DNA of 64,000 bases. It comes from Aureimonas pseudogalii (GTDB lineage Bacteria; Pseudomonadota; Alphaproteobacteria; Rhizobiales; Rhizobiaceae). The notes below the pieces were generated by a model. It made no database searches, had not been told where the DNA came from, and saw only the letters and a program-made list of their open reading frames with translations. The stretch is from NCBI RefSeq assembly GCF_014196835.1, contig NZ_JACIEK010000006.1, positions 62,001 to 126,000 of the forward strand, read 5' to 3'. A program made the translations under genes and the position numbers. Each line of letters starts with the position of its first letter. Within the stretch, counting starts at the first letter, position 1. Below, in pieces: positions 46,654-56,620 of the stretch.

Positions 46654-49539
46654 ATGGCCAACAAGATGCTGATCGATGCGTCGCATCCGGAAGAAACCCG
46701 GGTCGTCGTCGTCAAGGGTAACCGGATTGAGGAGTTCGACTTTGAGTCCGAGCACAAGAAGCAGATCAAGGGCAACATCTACCTCGCCAAGGTGACGCGG
46801 GTCGAACCCTCCCTCCAGGCGGCCTTCGTGGAATATGGTGGCAACCGCCACGGCTTCCTCGCCTTCAGCGAGATCCATCCCGACTACTACCAGATCCCCG
46901 TCGCCGACCGGCAGGCGCTGATCGCCGAAGAGCTGGCCCGCTCGCAGGAAGAAGAAGAGCAGGACGAGCGCAAGGCGGCCGCCAAGGCCGCCCGGCCACC
47001 GCGCACGCGCCGCTCGACCGGCCCCGATGCGCAGGCCGCCGACGTGTCGGACGGCGACGCCGTCTCCGAGGACGTCGAGCCCGCCGATCTCGAAGACGAT
47101 CACGACGGCGACGTGGAATCCGACGGCGAGGTTTCGGATGCCGGATCGGCGCAGCCGGGCCGCTACGAGGACGGGCACACCGACGAGACTTCGGCCGACG
47201 CGGAGAGCGACGACGAGGGCACGGACGGGGAAGCCGAAGCCTCGACCGAGCGCGGCGGGCGCGGACGTCGGCGCTCGCGCCGGCGCGAGCGCGTCAGCAT
47301 GGCGAGCGAAGGCGGCGACGAGGAGGCCGAGCAGGTCGACGAAGTCGGCAGCGAAGACGCGATGGAAGAGGTTCCCGTCCGCAGCCGCCTGCCGCGCAAG
47401 CAGTACAAGATCCAGGAGGTCATCAAGCGCCGCCAGATCCTGCTCGTGCAGGTCGTCAAGGAAGAGCGCGGCAACAAGGGGGCGGCGCTCACCACCTATC
47501 TCTCGCTGGCCGGGCGCTATTCGGTGCTGATGCCCAACACCGCGCGCGGCGGCGGCATCTCCCGCAAGATCACCAACACCGCCGATCGCAAGCGGCTGAA
47601 GGAAGTGGCGCGCGATCTCGAAGTGCCCAAGGGCATGGGGATCATCCTGCGCACCGCCGGCGCCAACCGGACCAAGGCCGAGGTCAAGCGCGACTACGAG
47701 TATCTGATGCGCATGTGGGAGACCGTGCGCTCCCTCACGCTGCAGTCCTCGGCGCCCGCCCTCGTCTATGAGGAAGGCAGCCTGATCAAGCGCTCGATCC
47801 GCGATCTCTACAACAAGGACATCGATCAGGTCATCGTCGCCGGCGAGAACGGCTACCGCGAAGCCAGAGACTTCATGCGGATGCTGATGCCCGGCCAGTC
47901 GAAGGTGGTGCAGCCCTATCGCGAGGCGGTTCCGATCTTCGCGCGCCAGGGCATCGAGGCCCAGCTCGACAAGATGCTGCAGCCGAGCGTGACGCTGAAG
48001 TCCGGTGGCTACATCATCATCAACCAGACCGAGGCGCTCGTCGCCATCGACGTCAATTCCGGTCGCTCGACCCGCGAGCACTCGGTCGAGGACACCGCCT
48101 ACCAGACCAATCTGGAAGCCGCCGAAGAGGTCGCGCGCCAGCTGCGCCTGCGCGATCTCGCCGGTCTGATCGTCATCGACTTCATCGACATGGAAGAGAA
48201 GCGGAACAACCGCAACGTCGAGAAGCGGCTGAAGGACTGCCTGAAGGACGATCGCGCGCGCATCCAGATCGGCCGGATCTCGCATTTCGGTCTGCTCGAG
48301 ATGAGCCGCCAGCGCATCCGCGCCAGCGTGCTCGAATCGACCATGCAGCCCTGCCCGATCTGCTCGGGCAACGGCTACATCCGCTCCGAATCCTCGCTAG
48401 CGCTGCACGTGCTGCGTACGATCGAGGAGCACCTGCAGAAGCACGGAACCCACGACCTCGTCGTGAAGGTGCCGACCGCGACCGCGCTCTACGTGTTGAA
48501 CGAGAAGCGTTCCTCGATCGACGAACTGGAGCGTAGTCATGGGCTTCGGATCCTGATCGAGGCCGTGGAGGGTCACGGCCACCAGCACATCTCGATCGAG
48601 CATGGCGCGGAGGCCAGCGGACGGCCGGAGCCGATCGTTCCGGTCGAGTACGAGCCCGAGCCGGACGACGAGATCGAGATCGACGAAAGCGAGGCCGACG
48701 ACGAGATCGCCGAGGTCACCGAGAGCGTCGAGACCGTTGCGGAGGCAGCGCCCTCGAACGAGGACGAGCAGCGTGACGGTGGTCGTCGTCGTCGCCGCCG
48801 CCGCCGGGGCGGACGACGTGACGAGACGGGCGACGTTGCAGCGTCCGGCGAGGACGCCGCGGCCGACGAGGATGAGACTGCGGAAGATGTGTCGTCGGGT
48901 GACGACGCCGGAACGAACGCCGAAGCAGCGCCGGCAGACGCCGACGACGGACAGGACGAGGCCAGCCGCGAGCGCCGTCGCCGTCGTCGCGGTCGCCGGG
49001 GCGGTCGCCGCACCCGCGAGGATGGCGCGCATGACGAGGCGGTGATGGACGTCGCGGGCGGCGCAGGGGCCGGCGAGGCGATTTCCTACGGTCTTTCGGA
49101 CGAGTTCGCTTCGAGCGCGGTCGAGGACGATCTGGCGCCCGTCGAGATTGGCGACGTCGCCGATCGCTCGTCGGACCCGGAGATGGTGGACGCCGTGGAT
49201 GCGCTGGAGGGCGTCGATCTCGACGGCGGCCGTCTCGAGGATCTCGAAGCCGACCGCAATGCGGACGCACCCGACGAGAACGAGGTGATGTCGGCGAGCG
49301 CCGAGGCGGGCGCCTTGATCGACGGCAACCCGCCGCTCGACGTGGTGTTCCCCGACGAGGAGGACGCCACCAGCGTTCCCAACGAGATCGTCGAGAGCGA
49401 AATTGCTGCGGCGAGCGACCAGCCGGACTCGGCGACCCGCGTCCCCCGCGTTTCCGCCAATGGCGAGCAGGCCGGCGCGGACGGCGATGAGCAGAAGCCG
49501 AAGCGCACCGGCTGGTGGGCCCGCCGCAGCTTCTTCTAA
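46654..49539 (+). CDS. rne: Ribonuclease E
   Basis: Endonuclease and scaffold of the RNA degradosome (961 residues). The N-terminal S1 domain is split by an acidic/Arg-rich insertion (about 95-248). The 5' sensor and DNase-I-like parts follow, with the catalytic metal site IDVNSGRS (Asp466, Asn468) and the zinc link CPIC (Cys567, Cys570). From about 650 on the tail is disordered, with alternating acidic blocks and Arg-rich clusters ([23 protein letters not shown]) that would bind RNA, and ends GWWARRSFF. A strong terminator follows. Confidence 0.95.
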   Translation: MANKMLIDASHPEETRVVVVKGNRIEEFDFESEHKKQIKGNIYLAKVTRVEPSLQAAFVEYGGNRHGFLAFSEIHPDYYQIPVADRQALIAEELARSQEEEEQDERKAAAKAARPPRTRRSTGPDAQAADVSDGDAVSEDVEPADLEDDHDGDVESDGEVSDAGSAQPGRYEDGHTDETSADAESDDEGTDGEAEASTERGGRGRRRSRRRERVSMASEGGDEEAEQVDEVGSEDAMEEVPVRSRLPRKQYKIQEVIKRRQILLVQVVKEERGNKGAALTTYLSLAGRYSVLMPNTARGGGISRKITNTADRKRLKEVARDLEVPKGMGIILRTAGANRTKAEVKRDYEYLMRMWETVRSLTLQSSAPALVYEEGSLIKRSIRDLYNKDIDQVIVAGENGYREARDFMRMLMPGQSKVVQPYREAVPIFARQGIEAQLDKMLQPSVTLKSGGYIIINQTEALVAIDVNSGRSTREHSVEDTAYQTNLEAAEEVARQLRLRDLAGLIVIDFIDMEEKRNNRNVEKRLKDCLKDDRARIQIGRISHFGLLEMSRQRIRASVLESTMQPCPICSGNGYIRSESSLALHVLRTIEEHLQKHGTHDLVVKVPTATALYVLNEKRSSIDELERSHGLRILIEAVEGHGHQHISIEHGAEASGRPEPIVPVEYEPEPDDEIEIDESEADDEIAEVTESVETVAEAAPSNEDEQRDGGRRRRRRRRGGRRDETGDVAASGEDAAADEDETAEDVSSGDDAGTNAEAAPADADDGQDEASRERRRRRRGRRGGRRTREDGAHDEAVMDVAGGAGAGEAISYGLSDEFASSAVEDDLAPVEIGDVADRSSDPEMVDAVDALEGVDLDGGRLEDLEADRNADAPDENEVMSASAEAGALIDGNPPLDVVFPDEEDATSVPNEIVESEIAAASDQPDSATRVPRVSANGEQAGADGDEQKPKRTGWWARRSFF

Positions 49540-49568
49540 GCTGCATCGAGCGAGATAGACGAACGATA

Positions 49569-49596
49569 AGGGCGGCCCTTCGGGGCCGCCCTTTTT
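49569..49596 (+). terminator. Terminator after rne
   Basis: Perfect 10-base stem (AGGGCGGCCC / GGGCCGCCCT) closed by a TTCG tetraloop and followed by five T. It lies 30 bases past the rne stop and just before the convergent aminotransferase stop. Confidence 0.92.
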
Positions 49597-49608
49597 CGTC
49601 GGGACCGT

Positions 49609-50781
49609 TCAATCCTGGCGGAAGAAGCTGCGCAGCCTCGCGACCGCTTCGTCGATCGCGGCCGGGGCACCGGCGTAGGACAGCCGCATGAATCCTTCGC
49701 CGTCGGTGGAATCGAAGTCGAGCCCCGGCGTCATCGCGACGTGGCACTCCATCAGAACGCGGCGCGCGAGATCACTGGCGGCCCCGTGTCCTTCGGGGAT
49801 GCGGCCATAGGCATAGAAGGCCCCGTCGATGGGAGCGAGTTCCGAGAAGCCCAACTCCGGCAACGCCGCCAACAGGGTCGTGCGGTTGCGGAAGTAGTCC
49901 GCCTTCACGCGTTCCAACTCGTCGGTCGCCTCGAACACGGCCTCCGCGGCCACCTGACTGAGCTCGGGCGCCGAGATGTAGAGGCTCTGGCCGATGCGCT
50001 CGGCGGCCCGCACGAGCGGCACCGGCAGCACCAGCCAGCCGATCCGCCAGCCGGTCATGCAGTAATATTTCGAGAACGAATTCACGACGATCGGCCGCGA
50101 CGAGAATTCGAGGGCCGAGGCCGCCGGCTGGCCGTAGACGAGCCCGTGGTAGATCTCGTCGGAAATGAAGGCGATGCCCTCGCGATCGGTGAACTCGACG
50201 AGCCGCCGCAACTCCTCGCGCGGTGTCACCGTGCCCGTCGGGTTGGCCGGGCTGGCGACGAGGACGCCAGCGAGCGGCGCCTCGCGATGAGCCGCGGCCA
50301 GATGGTCGGCCGTGAGGAGATAGCCGTCGGCGCTGCCCACGGGGATCTCGACGGGAACGATGCCGAGCGCCTTTAAAATGTTGCGATAGGCGGGATAGCC
50401 GGGCGACGCGATTGCGACGCGATCTCCGACGTCGAACGCCGCGAGAAAGGCCAGATTGAAGCCTGCCGACGAGCCGGTGGTGACCATGATGCGGTCGACG
50501 CCGACCGTCACGCCGTAGGTCTCGCGGTAGTGCCGCGCGATGCGGGCCCGAAGCCCGGCGCGCCCGAGCGCGTCGGTGTATCCCACCTGCCCGGCATCGA
50601 GAAACACGCGCGCCGCAGCTGCCGCCTTCGCGGGCACCGGCGCCGACGGCTGTCCCACGGCCAGCGAGATCACGGGCTCTCCCGCGGCGATCATCCGGTT
50701 GGCTTCCGCCAGAACATCCATGGCGCGGAACGGGTCGATTTCCGAGCGGCGGGATGCTTTGATCGGACGGGTGTCGTACAT
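49609..50781 (-). CDS. Class I/II pyridoxal phosphate aminotransferase
   Basis: PLP-dependent aminotransferase (390 residues) of fold type I. Marks are AVGQPSAPVPAKA, the NPTG of ANPTGTVTP, the SDEIYHGL segment and the PLP lysine in NSFSKYYCMTGWRIGWL. The substrate cannot be fixed; aromatic or aspartate-type activity is common in this group. The ATG at 50781 begins the family sequence MYDTRPIKASRRSEI; the frame upstream is non-coding in character. It is divergent from the M48 peptidase gene and convergent with rne. Confidence 0.9.
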   Translation of the reverse strand: MYDTRPIKASRRSEIDPFRAMDVLAEANRMIAAGEPVISLAVGQPSAPVPAKAAAAARVFLDAGQVGYTDALGRAGLRARIARHYRETYGVTVGVDRIMVTTGSSAGFNLAFLAAFDVGDRVAIASPGYPAYRNILKALGIVPVEIPVGSADGYLLTADHLAAAHREAPLAGVLVASPANPTGTVTPREELRRLVEFTDREGIAFISDEIYHGLVYGQPAASALEFSSRPIVVNSFSKYYCMTGWRIGWLVLPVPLVRAAERIGQSLYISAPELSQVAAEAVFEATDELERVKADYFRNRTTLLAALPELGFSELAPIDGAFYAYGRIPEGHGAASDLARRVLMECHVAMTPGLDFDSTDGEGFMRLSYAGAPAAIDEAVARLRSFFRQD

Positions 50782-50888
50782 GATGGCCTCATATTTGCCG
50801 AATTGCGCGGCGGAGTGGACGGGCCGACGAACGCGGCACCGTCGCGCTCGTTCATAGGGTCGCGGCGACACGCATGGAAAGGGATGGA

Positions 50889-52280
50889 ATGAGCGATTCC
50901 CGCAGGCATTGGCGGGGCCGCGCCCTCGCGCTGGCCCTTTCATGCGCGATCGCGGCGCCTGCATTCACGTCCCCTGCCGCGGCCCAAAGCGCCGGCAACC
51001 GCCTTCCGGTGGTGCGGGATGCGGAGATCGAGGCGCTGGTCAAGGACTACGCGACGCCGATCCTGAAGGCGGCAGGCCTGTCGCCCGACCGGGTCGAGAT
51101 CGTGCTCGTCAACGACCTCGCCTTCAACGCCTTCGTGGCGGGGCGGCGCATCTTCATCAACACCGGAACGATCCTTGGCTCCAAGACGCCGAACGAGACG
51201 ATCGGCGTCGTCGCGCACGAGATCGGGCATCTCGCCGGCGGCCATCAGGAGCGACTTCGCGACCAGATCGCGCGGGCGCAGACCATCGCGGTGGTCGCCA
51301 GCCTTCTTGGCGTCGGCGTCGCGGCGGCGGGCGCCGCCTCGGGATCGGGCGCGGTGGCCGGGCTCGGCGGTGGCCTTCTGTCGAGCGGCAGTGGCATCGC
51401 TCAGCGTGGCCTCTTCGCCTACCAGCGCACCGAGGAGACGACCGCCGATCGCTCTGCCCTCACCTACCTGCAGAAGACCGGCCAGTCGCCCAAGGGCCTG
51501 CTGCAGAGCTTCGAGGGGCTGATGCGGCGCAACATGCTGGCGGGGGTTTCGGCGAACCAGTATCTCTCGTCCCATCCCGCGCCGCAGGACCGCATCGGTT
51601 TCTTGCAGACCGCGGCACACGAGAGCCCGTTCTTCGACGTGATGGACCCGCCGGAGCGGCAGCTGCGGCATGATCTCGCCCGCGCCAAGATCGCCGCCTT
51701 CAACGGCGGTGCGCAGCAGGTGCGGCGCACCTTCGGACGCGATCTGCACAGTCTGCCCGCGCTCTACGGCGACGCGATCGCGACCCATCTTGCCGGCTCG
51801 CCGCAGGCGTCTCTTGCCAAGGTCGATCAGCTGGTGAAGTCCAACCCAAACAATCCCTGGTTCCAGGAGTTTCGCGGCGAGGTGCTGCTGGCGGCGGGCC
51901 GTTCGGAGGATGCCGCCGCCGCTTTCGGCAAGGCCGCGAAGCTGGATCCGACACGCTCGGGCTTGATTCAGGCCTCGGTCGGACAGGCCATCGTGGCCGG
52001 CGGCAAGCCGGAGCGCATGCGCGACGCGATCGGCCAGATCGAGCGTGGCCTCGAAGCCGATCCCGGCAATTCCAACGCCTACGTCTATCTTGCACGCGCC
52101 TACGGGGCGATCGGCGAAATCGGCTCGGCGGAACTCGCGACCGCCGAAGGCTACTGGGAGGCCGGCAACTTCCGACAAGCCAAGATCTTCGCCGCACGCG
52201 CGCAGCAGAAATTCCGTCCCGGCGTCCCACAGTGGCGGCGCGCGCAGGACATCCTCACCACGAAGGTCGCCCGCAAATGA
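50889..52280 (+). CDS. M48 family metallopeptidase with TPR repeats (BepA-like)
   Basis: Periplasmic zinc protease (463 residues) of the BepA/YfgC type, which in E. coli degrades or rescues stalled outer-membrane proteins. A signal peptide ends near PAAAQ; the HEIGH zinc motif lies in IGVVAHEIGHLAGGH with the third ligand in RTEETTADRSAL; the C-terminal half has TPR-like helices (from about 320). The ATG at 50889 has an AAGGG site; an ATG five codons upstream (50874) is possible. Its stop overlaps the DsbA-like start (ATGA). Confidence 0.92.
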   Translation: MSDSRRHWRGRALALALSCAIAAPAFTSPAAAQSAGNRLPVVRDAEIEALVKDYATPILKAAGLSPDRVEIVLVNDLAFNAFVAGRRIFINTGTILGSKTPNETIGVVAHEIGHLAGGHQERLRDQIARAQTIAVVASLLGVGVAAAGAASGSGAVAGLGGGLLSSGSGIAQRGLFAYQRTEETTADRSALTYLQKTGQSPKGLLQSFEGLMRRNMLAGVSANQYLSSHPAPQDRIGFLQTAAHESPFFDVMDPPERQLRHDLARAKIAAFNGGAQQVRRTFGRDLHSLPALYGDAIATHLAGSPQASLAKVDQLVKSNPNNPWFQEFRGEVLLAAGRSEDAAAAFGKAAKLDPTRSGLIQASVGQAIVAGGKPERMRDAIGQIERGLEADPGNSNAYVYLARAYGAIGEIGSAELATAEGYWEAGNFRQAKIFAARAQQKFRPGVPQWRRAQDILTTKVARK

Positions 52281-53044
52281 GCCCGCGCAGTAAGCTCCTC
52301 ACGACGGTCTCGCTCGGTGCCGTCCTCTGTCTCGCCGTGACGGCCCCGCCGGCACTCGCGTTCGACGAGACGCAGACGCGCGACATTGAGGGAATCGTGC
52401 GCAACTATCTCGTGGCGCATCCCGAAGTGCTGCTCGAGGCGATGAACGCCCTTGAGGCGAAGCGCGTCACGGAAGAGCGCACCACGCAGAAGCAGACGAT
52501 CGAGGCGGCGAAGGCCGAGCTCACCAACTCGCCCGAAGGCACGGTCGTCGGCAACGTCGCCGGGGACGTCACCATCACCGAATTCTTCGACTACAATTGC
52601 GGCTACTGCAAACGCGCCGCCAGCGACATGGAAGCGCTTCTCGGCAGTGATCCCAAACTCCGAGTGGTGCTCAAGGAGATCCCGGTGCTCGGGCCGGCCT
52701 CGGAAGCGGCCAGCCGTGTCAGCCTCGCCTTCCGTTCGATCGCGCCCGAGCGCTACGCCGCCTTTCAAAAGGCGCTCCTTGCCTCGCGCAGCCAGGTCGA
52801 TCAGGCACGTGCCCTCGCCGTCGCCGGCGATTTCGGCGTCGAGGCGAGCGTGCTGACGCCGCTGCTCGACGGACCCGCCGTACGTGCCGCGCTCGACGAG
52901 TCGGGCCGACTGGCCGGCGCGCTCGGGATCAACGGAACGCCGAGCTACGTGATATCAGACGAGGTCGTGGCGGGAGCGGTCGGCGCCGATACGCTGGCCG
53001 CCAAGATCGGCAATGTCCGCGCTTGCGGAAGCGCCACCTGCTGA
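52277..53044 (+). CDS. DsbA-family periplasmic thiol oxidoreductase
   Basis: Secreted thioredoxin-fold protein (255 residues). A signal peptide ends near PPALA (28), a helical N-terminal part (about 35-80) follows, and the active site is CGYC at 108-111 in [12 protein letters not shown], with the cis-Pro loop in [10 protein letters not shown]. Such proteins form or shuffle disulfides in the periplasm. Overlapping the M48 stop by four bases, it probably supports folding of the same envelope clients. Confidence 0.92.
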   Translation: MSPRSKLLTTVSLGAVLCLAVTAPPALAFDETQTRDIEGIVRNYLVAHPEVLLEAMNALEAKRVTEERTTQKQTIEAAKAELTNSPEGTVVGNVAGDVTITEFFDYNCGYCKRAASDMEALLGSDPKLRVVLKEIPVLGPASEAASRVSLAFRSIAPERYAAFQKALLASRSQVDQARALAVAGDFGVEASVLTPLLDGPAVRAALDESGRLAGALGINGTPSYVISDEVVAGAVGADTLAAKIGNVRACGSATC

Positions 53045-53219
53045 GGGCGTCGCCGCCTGTCAAATCCCCGCTTTCCCCCGCGCTCCCGCCGGTTTATACG
53101 CCACTCTTCGAATGAACGCGCCGCAGGCTCGGGTCCGATGGGCCGCACGAACCCGGTGGACCGCATCGTCGATCCGGCCGATGGGAGCATCGACGGATCC
53201 GAGACCTCAAAGGAACGAC

Positions 53220-53699
53220 ATGTCGAACAAGGATTCCGCCGTAGACCGCTCGCTTGTCCGCGAACTCGCCGACATTCTGAACGACACGGACCTGACCGAG
53301 ATCGAGATCGAACAGGGCGACCTGCGCATCCGCGTCTCGCGCCAGAAGGAATATGTCGCGGCCGGTGGATACGCGGCCAGCGTTCCCGCACCGATGATGA
53401 TGCCCCCGCAGGCGATGCAGGCGCCCACGACGCCGATGTCGCCGGCTCCGACGAGCGGCCCCGAAATCGGCTCCGTTCCCTCGCCCATGGTCGGCACGGT
53501 GTATCTGGCTTCGGCGCCGGGCGCCAAGTCGTTCATCGAGGTCGGCCAGAGCGTCGCCGAAGGCGAGACGCTGCTCATCATCGAGGCCATGAAGACCATG
53601 AACCAGATCCCGGCGCCGCGTGCGGGCGTCGTGAAGCGGATCTGCGTCGACAACGGCCAGCCCGTGGAATACGGCGAAGCGCTCGTCGTGATCGGCTGA
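53220..53699 (+). CDS. accB: Biotin carboxyl carrier protein of acetyl-CoA carboxylase
   Basis: Carries biotin between the biotin carboxylase and the carboxyltransferase in the first step of fatty acid synthesis. The 159-residue protein has an N-terminal helical part ([19 protein letters not shown]), a Pro/Met/Ala-rich linker (about 55-82) and the biotinyl domain with Lys125 in [12 protein letters not shown]. The ATG at 53220 follows an AAAGGAA site. It is 58 bases upstream of accC. Confidence 0.96.
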   Translation: MSNKDSAVDRSLVRELADILNDTDLTEIEIEQGDLRIRVSRQKEYVAAGGYAASVPAPMMMPPQAMQAPTTPMSPAPTSGPEIGSVPSPMVGTVYLASAPGAKSFIEVGQSVAEGETLLIIEAMKTMNQIPAPRAGVVKRICVDNGQPVEYGEALVVIG

Positions 53700-53757
53700 G
53701 CCGTCAGGCTCGCCCGTCCAGCCGGAACGCTCGACCCTTGGTCGATGAAAGGATGCC

Positions 53758-55110
53758 ATGTTCAACAAGGTTCTGATCGCCAATCGCGGCGAGATCGCCC
53801 TGCGCGTGCTGCGCGCCTGCAAGGAGCTCGGCATCGCGACCGTCGCCGTCCACTCCACGGCCGACAACGCCGCCATGCACGTTCGCTTGGCGGACGAGAG
53901 CGTCTGCATCGGGCCGCCGCCGGCGCGCGACAGCTACCTGAACATTCCGCAGATCCTCGCAGCCTGCGAGATCTCCGGCGCCGACGCGGTGCATCCGGGC
54001 TACGGCTTCCTGTCCGAAAACGCGCGCTTCGCGGACATTCTCGACGCGCACAACATCACCTTCATCGGTCCGACCGCCGATCACATTCGTATCATGGGTG
54101 ACAAGATCGAGGCCAAGCGCACCGCCAAGCGCCTCGGCATCCCCGTGGTGCCGGGCTCCCCGGGCGCCGTGACCGACGACGACGAGGCGATGGCCATCGC
54201 CCGCGAGATCGGCTTTCCCGTGCTGGTCAAGGCATCGGCGGGCGGCGGCGGGCGCGGCATGAAGGTGGCGCATACTCCTGCCGATCTCTCGATGGCCCTC
54301 GCCAATGCCCGGCAGGAGGCCGCAGCTGCCTTTGGCGACGATGCCGTCTATCTCGAGAAGTATCTTGGCAAGCCCCGGCATATCGAGGTCCAGGTCTTCG
54401 GCGACGGCATGGGCAACGCCGTGCATCTCGGCGAGCGCGACTGCTCGCTGCAGCGGCGCCACCAGAAGGTTTGGGAAGAGGCACGCTCGCCGGCGCTGAA
54501 CGACGAGCAGCGCAACCGCATCGGCGAGATCTGCGCCAACGCCATGTCGGAACTGAAGTACCGGGGCGCGGGAACGATCGAGTTCCTCTACGAGAACGGC
54601 GAATTCTATTTCATCGAAATGAATACGCGCCTGCAGGTGGAGCATCCAGTGACGGAGGCCATCACGGGCCTCGACCTCGTGCACGAGCAGATCCGCGTGG
54701 CGGCGGGCCAGGGCCTATCGGTGCGCCAGTCCGACATCCACTTCTCCGGCCATTCCATCGAGTGCCGGATCAACGCCGAGGACCCCCGCACCTTCGTGCC
54801 CTCGCCCGGCCAGATCAGCTACTATCACGCACCAGGCGGCCTCGGCGTCCGCGTCGATTCCGGCGTCTACCAGGGCTACTCGATCCCGCCCTTCTACGAT
54901 TCGCTGATCGGCAAGCTGATCGTGCACGGGCGCACTCGCAACGAGTGCCTGATGCGGCTGCGGCGCGCGCTGGACGAGATCATCGTCGATGGCGTGAAGA
55001 CGACGCTTCCGCTGTTCCAGGATCTCATCGACAATCCCGACATCCAGGCCGGCGACTACGACATCCATTGGCTTGAGCATTATCTCGCCGAGCAGGCGAA
55101 AGCCGCCTGA
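53758..55110 (+). CDS. accC: Biotin carboxylase subunit of acetyl-CoA carboxylase
   Basis: ATP-grasp enzyme (450 residues) that carboxylates the biotin of AccB. It starts [20 protein letters not shown], has [11 protein letters not shown], the glycine-rich ATP loop [12 protein letters not shown], the metal and catalytic segment [16 protein letters not shown] and the C-terminal cap. The length is exact for the family. Followed by aat after 13 bases. Confidence 0.97.
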   Translation: MFNKVLIANRGEIALRVLRACKELGIATVAVHSTADNAAMHVRLADESVCIGPPPARDSYLNIPQILAACEISGADAVHPGYGFLSENARFADILDAHNITFIGPTADHIRIMGDKIEAKRTAKRLGIPVVPGSPGAVTDDDEAMAIAREIGFPVLVKASAGGGGRGMKVAHTPADLSMALANARQEAAAAFGDDAVYLEKYLGKPRHIEVQVFGDGMGNAVHLGERDCSLQRRHQKVWEEARSPALNDEQRNRIGEICANAMSELKYRGAGTIEFLYENGEFYFIEMNTRLQVEHPVTEAITGLDLVHEQIRVAAGQGLSVRQSDIHFSGHSIECRINAEDPRTFVPSPGQISYYHAPGGLGVRVDSGVYQGYSIPPFYDSLIGKLIVHGRTRNECLMRLRRALDEIIVDGVKTTLPLFQDLIDNPDIQAGDYDIHWLEHYLAEQAKAA

Positions 55111-55123
55111 CGGCCATTTCGGC

Positions 55124-55798
55124 ATGGTGCGTCGTCATCCGCTGAAACTGTCGCCTGAGCTTCTGCTGCGGGGGTATGCGGCTGGCATCTTTCCGATGGC
55201 GGAAGATGCCGACGATCCGTCCATCCATTGGGTGGACCCCGACCAGCGCGGGATCTTGCCACTCGATGGCGTCCACGTGCCGCGTAGCCTCGCCAAGGTG
55301 ATGCGGCGCGGCACGTTCGACGTGCGCACGGACACGGCTTTCGCCGAGGTTGTCGATGCATGCGCCGAGCCGACGCCGGATCGTCCGCTGACCTGGATCA
55401 ATGGGGAGATCCGCGATCTTTATCTCGGGCTTTTTTCGATAGGCCACGCCCATTCCGTCGAGTGCTGGGCGGACGGCAATTTGGTCGGCGGTCTCTATGG
55501 CGTGCGTCTCGGGGGAGCGTTCTTCGGCGAGAGCATGTTCTCGCGGCGCACGGACGCCTCGAAGGTGGCCTTGGTCCACCTCTGCGCCCGCCTGAGGACC
55601 GGTGGCTTCACCCTGCTCGACACGCAGTTCCTGACCAGCCATCTCCAACGCTTCGGCGCGATCGAGATCGAGCGGGCGGACTATCGCGAGCGCCTCGCAG
55701 ACGCGCTCACACGCGAGGCGACGTTCGACCCGCTGGATTATCCGGCCGGTGGCGCGACGGCCGAGTCGGTTTTGCAGTCCTTGAGCCAGACGTCGTAG
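55124..55798 (+). CDS. aat: Leucyl/phenylalanyl-tRNA--protein transferase
   Basis: Adds Leu or Phe to proteins with N-terminal Lys or Arg, marking them for ClpS-ClpAP. The 224-residue protein shows [66 protein letters not shown] and [16 protein letters not shown]. The ATG at 55124 lies 13 bases past accC; an in-frame codon at 55073 would overlap accC. The 3' end overlaps the DUF2155 gene on the other strand by 61 bases. Confidence 0.95.
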   Translation: MVRRHPLKLSPELLLRGYAAGIFPMAEDADDPSIHWVDPDQRGILPLDGVHVPRSLAKVMRRGTFDVRTDTAFAEVVDACAEPTPDRPLTWINGEIRDLYLGLFSIGHAHSVECWADGNLVGGLYGVRLGGAFFGESMFSRRTDASKVALVHLCARLRTGGFTLLDTQFLTSHLQRFGAIEIERADYRERLADALTREATFDPLDYPAGGATAESVLQSLSQTS

Positions 55799-56148
55799 AC
55801 GGGATGCTCGACGGCGTTGAGGCCGGGCGAGTCCGCGAACATCCAGCCGTCGAAGATGCGCCGGATCTCGCGTGTCAGTGTGATCTCGTCCACCTCGACG
55901 AAGCTGTCGGTCTTCGGCGCTTCGTCCTGCGAGCGCGTGTAGCAGGCGCGCGGCGTTACCTGCAGCGAGCCGAACTGCACGGTTTCGTCGACATAGACGT
56001 CGAAGGACGTGATCCGCCCGGTGATCTTGTCGAGTCCTGAGAAGACCGCGACGCGGTTGGCGATCCGCTCGGCCGACGCGGGTGCCGGAAGCGCAGTCGC
56101 GGCGACCAGAGCAAGAATGGCCGCCGTCAGGCGATATCGAAAGCGCAT
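55738..56148 (-). CDS. DUF2155 secreted protein
   Basis: Small exported protein (136 residues) found mainly in alphaproteobacteria. A signal peptide ends near APASA (26); the domain has [22 protein letters not shown], a Cys in [14 protein letters not shown] and [24 protein letters not shown], so two cysteines may form a disulfide. Function unknown. It lies 11 bases downstream of the NDUFA12 gene, a common pairing, and overlaps aat by 61 bases. Confidence 0.88.
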   Translation of the reverse strand: MRFRYRLTAAILALVAATALPAPASAERIANRVAVFSGLDKITGRITSFDVYVDETVQFGSLQVTPRACYTRSQDEAPKTDSFVEVDEITLTREIRRIFDGWMFADSPGLNAVEHPVYDVWLKDCKTDSAVAPPAG

Positions 56149-56159
56149 GGAGGTGGCTG

Positions 56160-56549
56160 TCAGGGCTGCCACGCGTCGTAGTCGCCGGTCACACGCGGGC
56201 GCTCCGCCGTGTTGAGCAGCGAGCCCTTGGGGCGGTAGGCCTTGCCGGTGCCGGTCATGTTGAGTTCGTGCGGCTTTTCCCAGACGTGCGGACGATAGTC
56301 TTCCTTCGACGGCGGCACGTCCACGCGGTGATGCATCCAGCCGTGCCAGCCCGGCGCGATGGCTGAGGCCTCGGCGGGGCCGTTGTAGATCACCCAGCGG
56401 CGCTTGCCGTCGGCCGTCTGGTAGAAGAGGTTGCCGCGCTCGTCCTCGCCCACCGGCTTGCCGAAACGCCACGTGTGAAGCCGCGTGCCGATCGTCTGGC
56501 CATTCCACCAGGTGAAGATCTGCAGCAGCCAGTCCTTGGTCTTGCTCAT
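56160..56549 (-). CDS. NADH:ubiquinone oxidoreductase subunit NDUFA12
   Basis: Accessory subunit of respiratory complex I (129 residues), shared by alphaproteobacteria and mitochondria. Marks are FTWWNGQTIGTRLHTWRFGKPVGEDE (split), RRWVIYNG, PGWHGWMHHRVDVPPS and KPHELNMTGTGKAYRP. It is encoded away from the nuo operon, as usual, and precedes DUF2155. Confidence 0.95.
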   Translation of the reverse strand: MSKTKDWLLQIFTWWNGQTIGTRLHTWRFGKPVGEDERGNLFYQTADGKRRWVIYNGPAEASAIAPGWHGWMHHRVDVPPSKEDYRPHVWEKPHELNMTGTGKAYRPKGSLLNTAERPRVTGDYDAWQP

Positions 56550-56620
56550 CGGCTCTTTCCTCGCGTCGGCAAGGGTTATGATCTCAGCGTCCTGCGATGT
56601 CCATCGCGCGCGCCCGTGTC

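Noticed and set aside
46221-46721. A 166-codon plus-strand frame in the rne leader
   Set aside because: It runs into rne in another frame, is very Arg/Pro-rich, and has no ribosome site.
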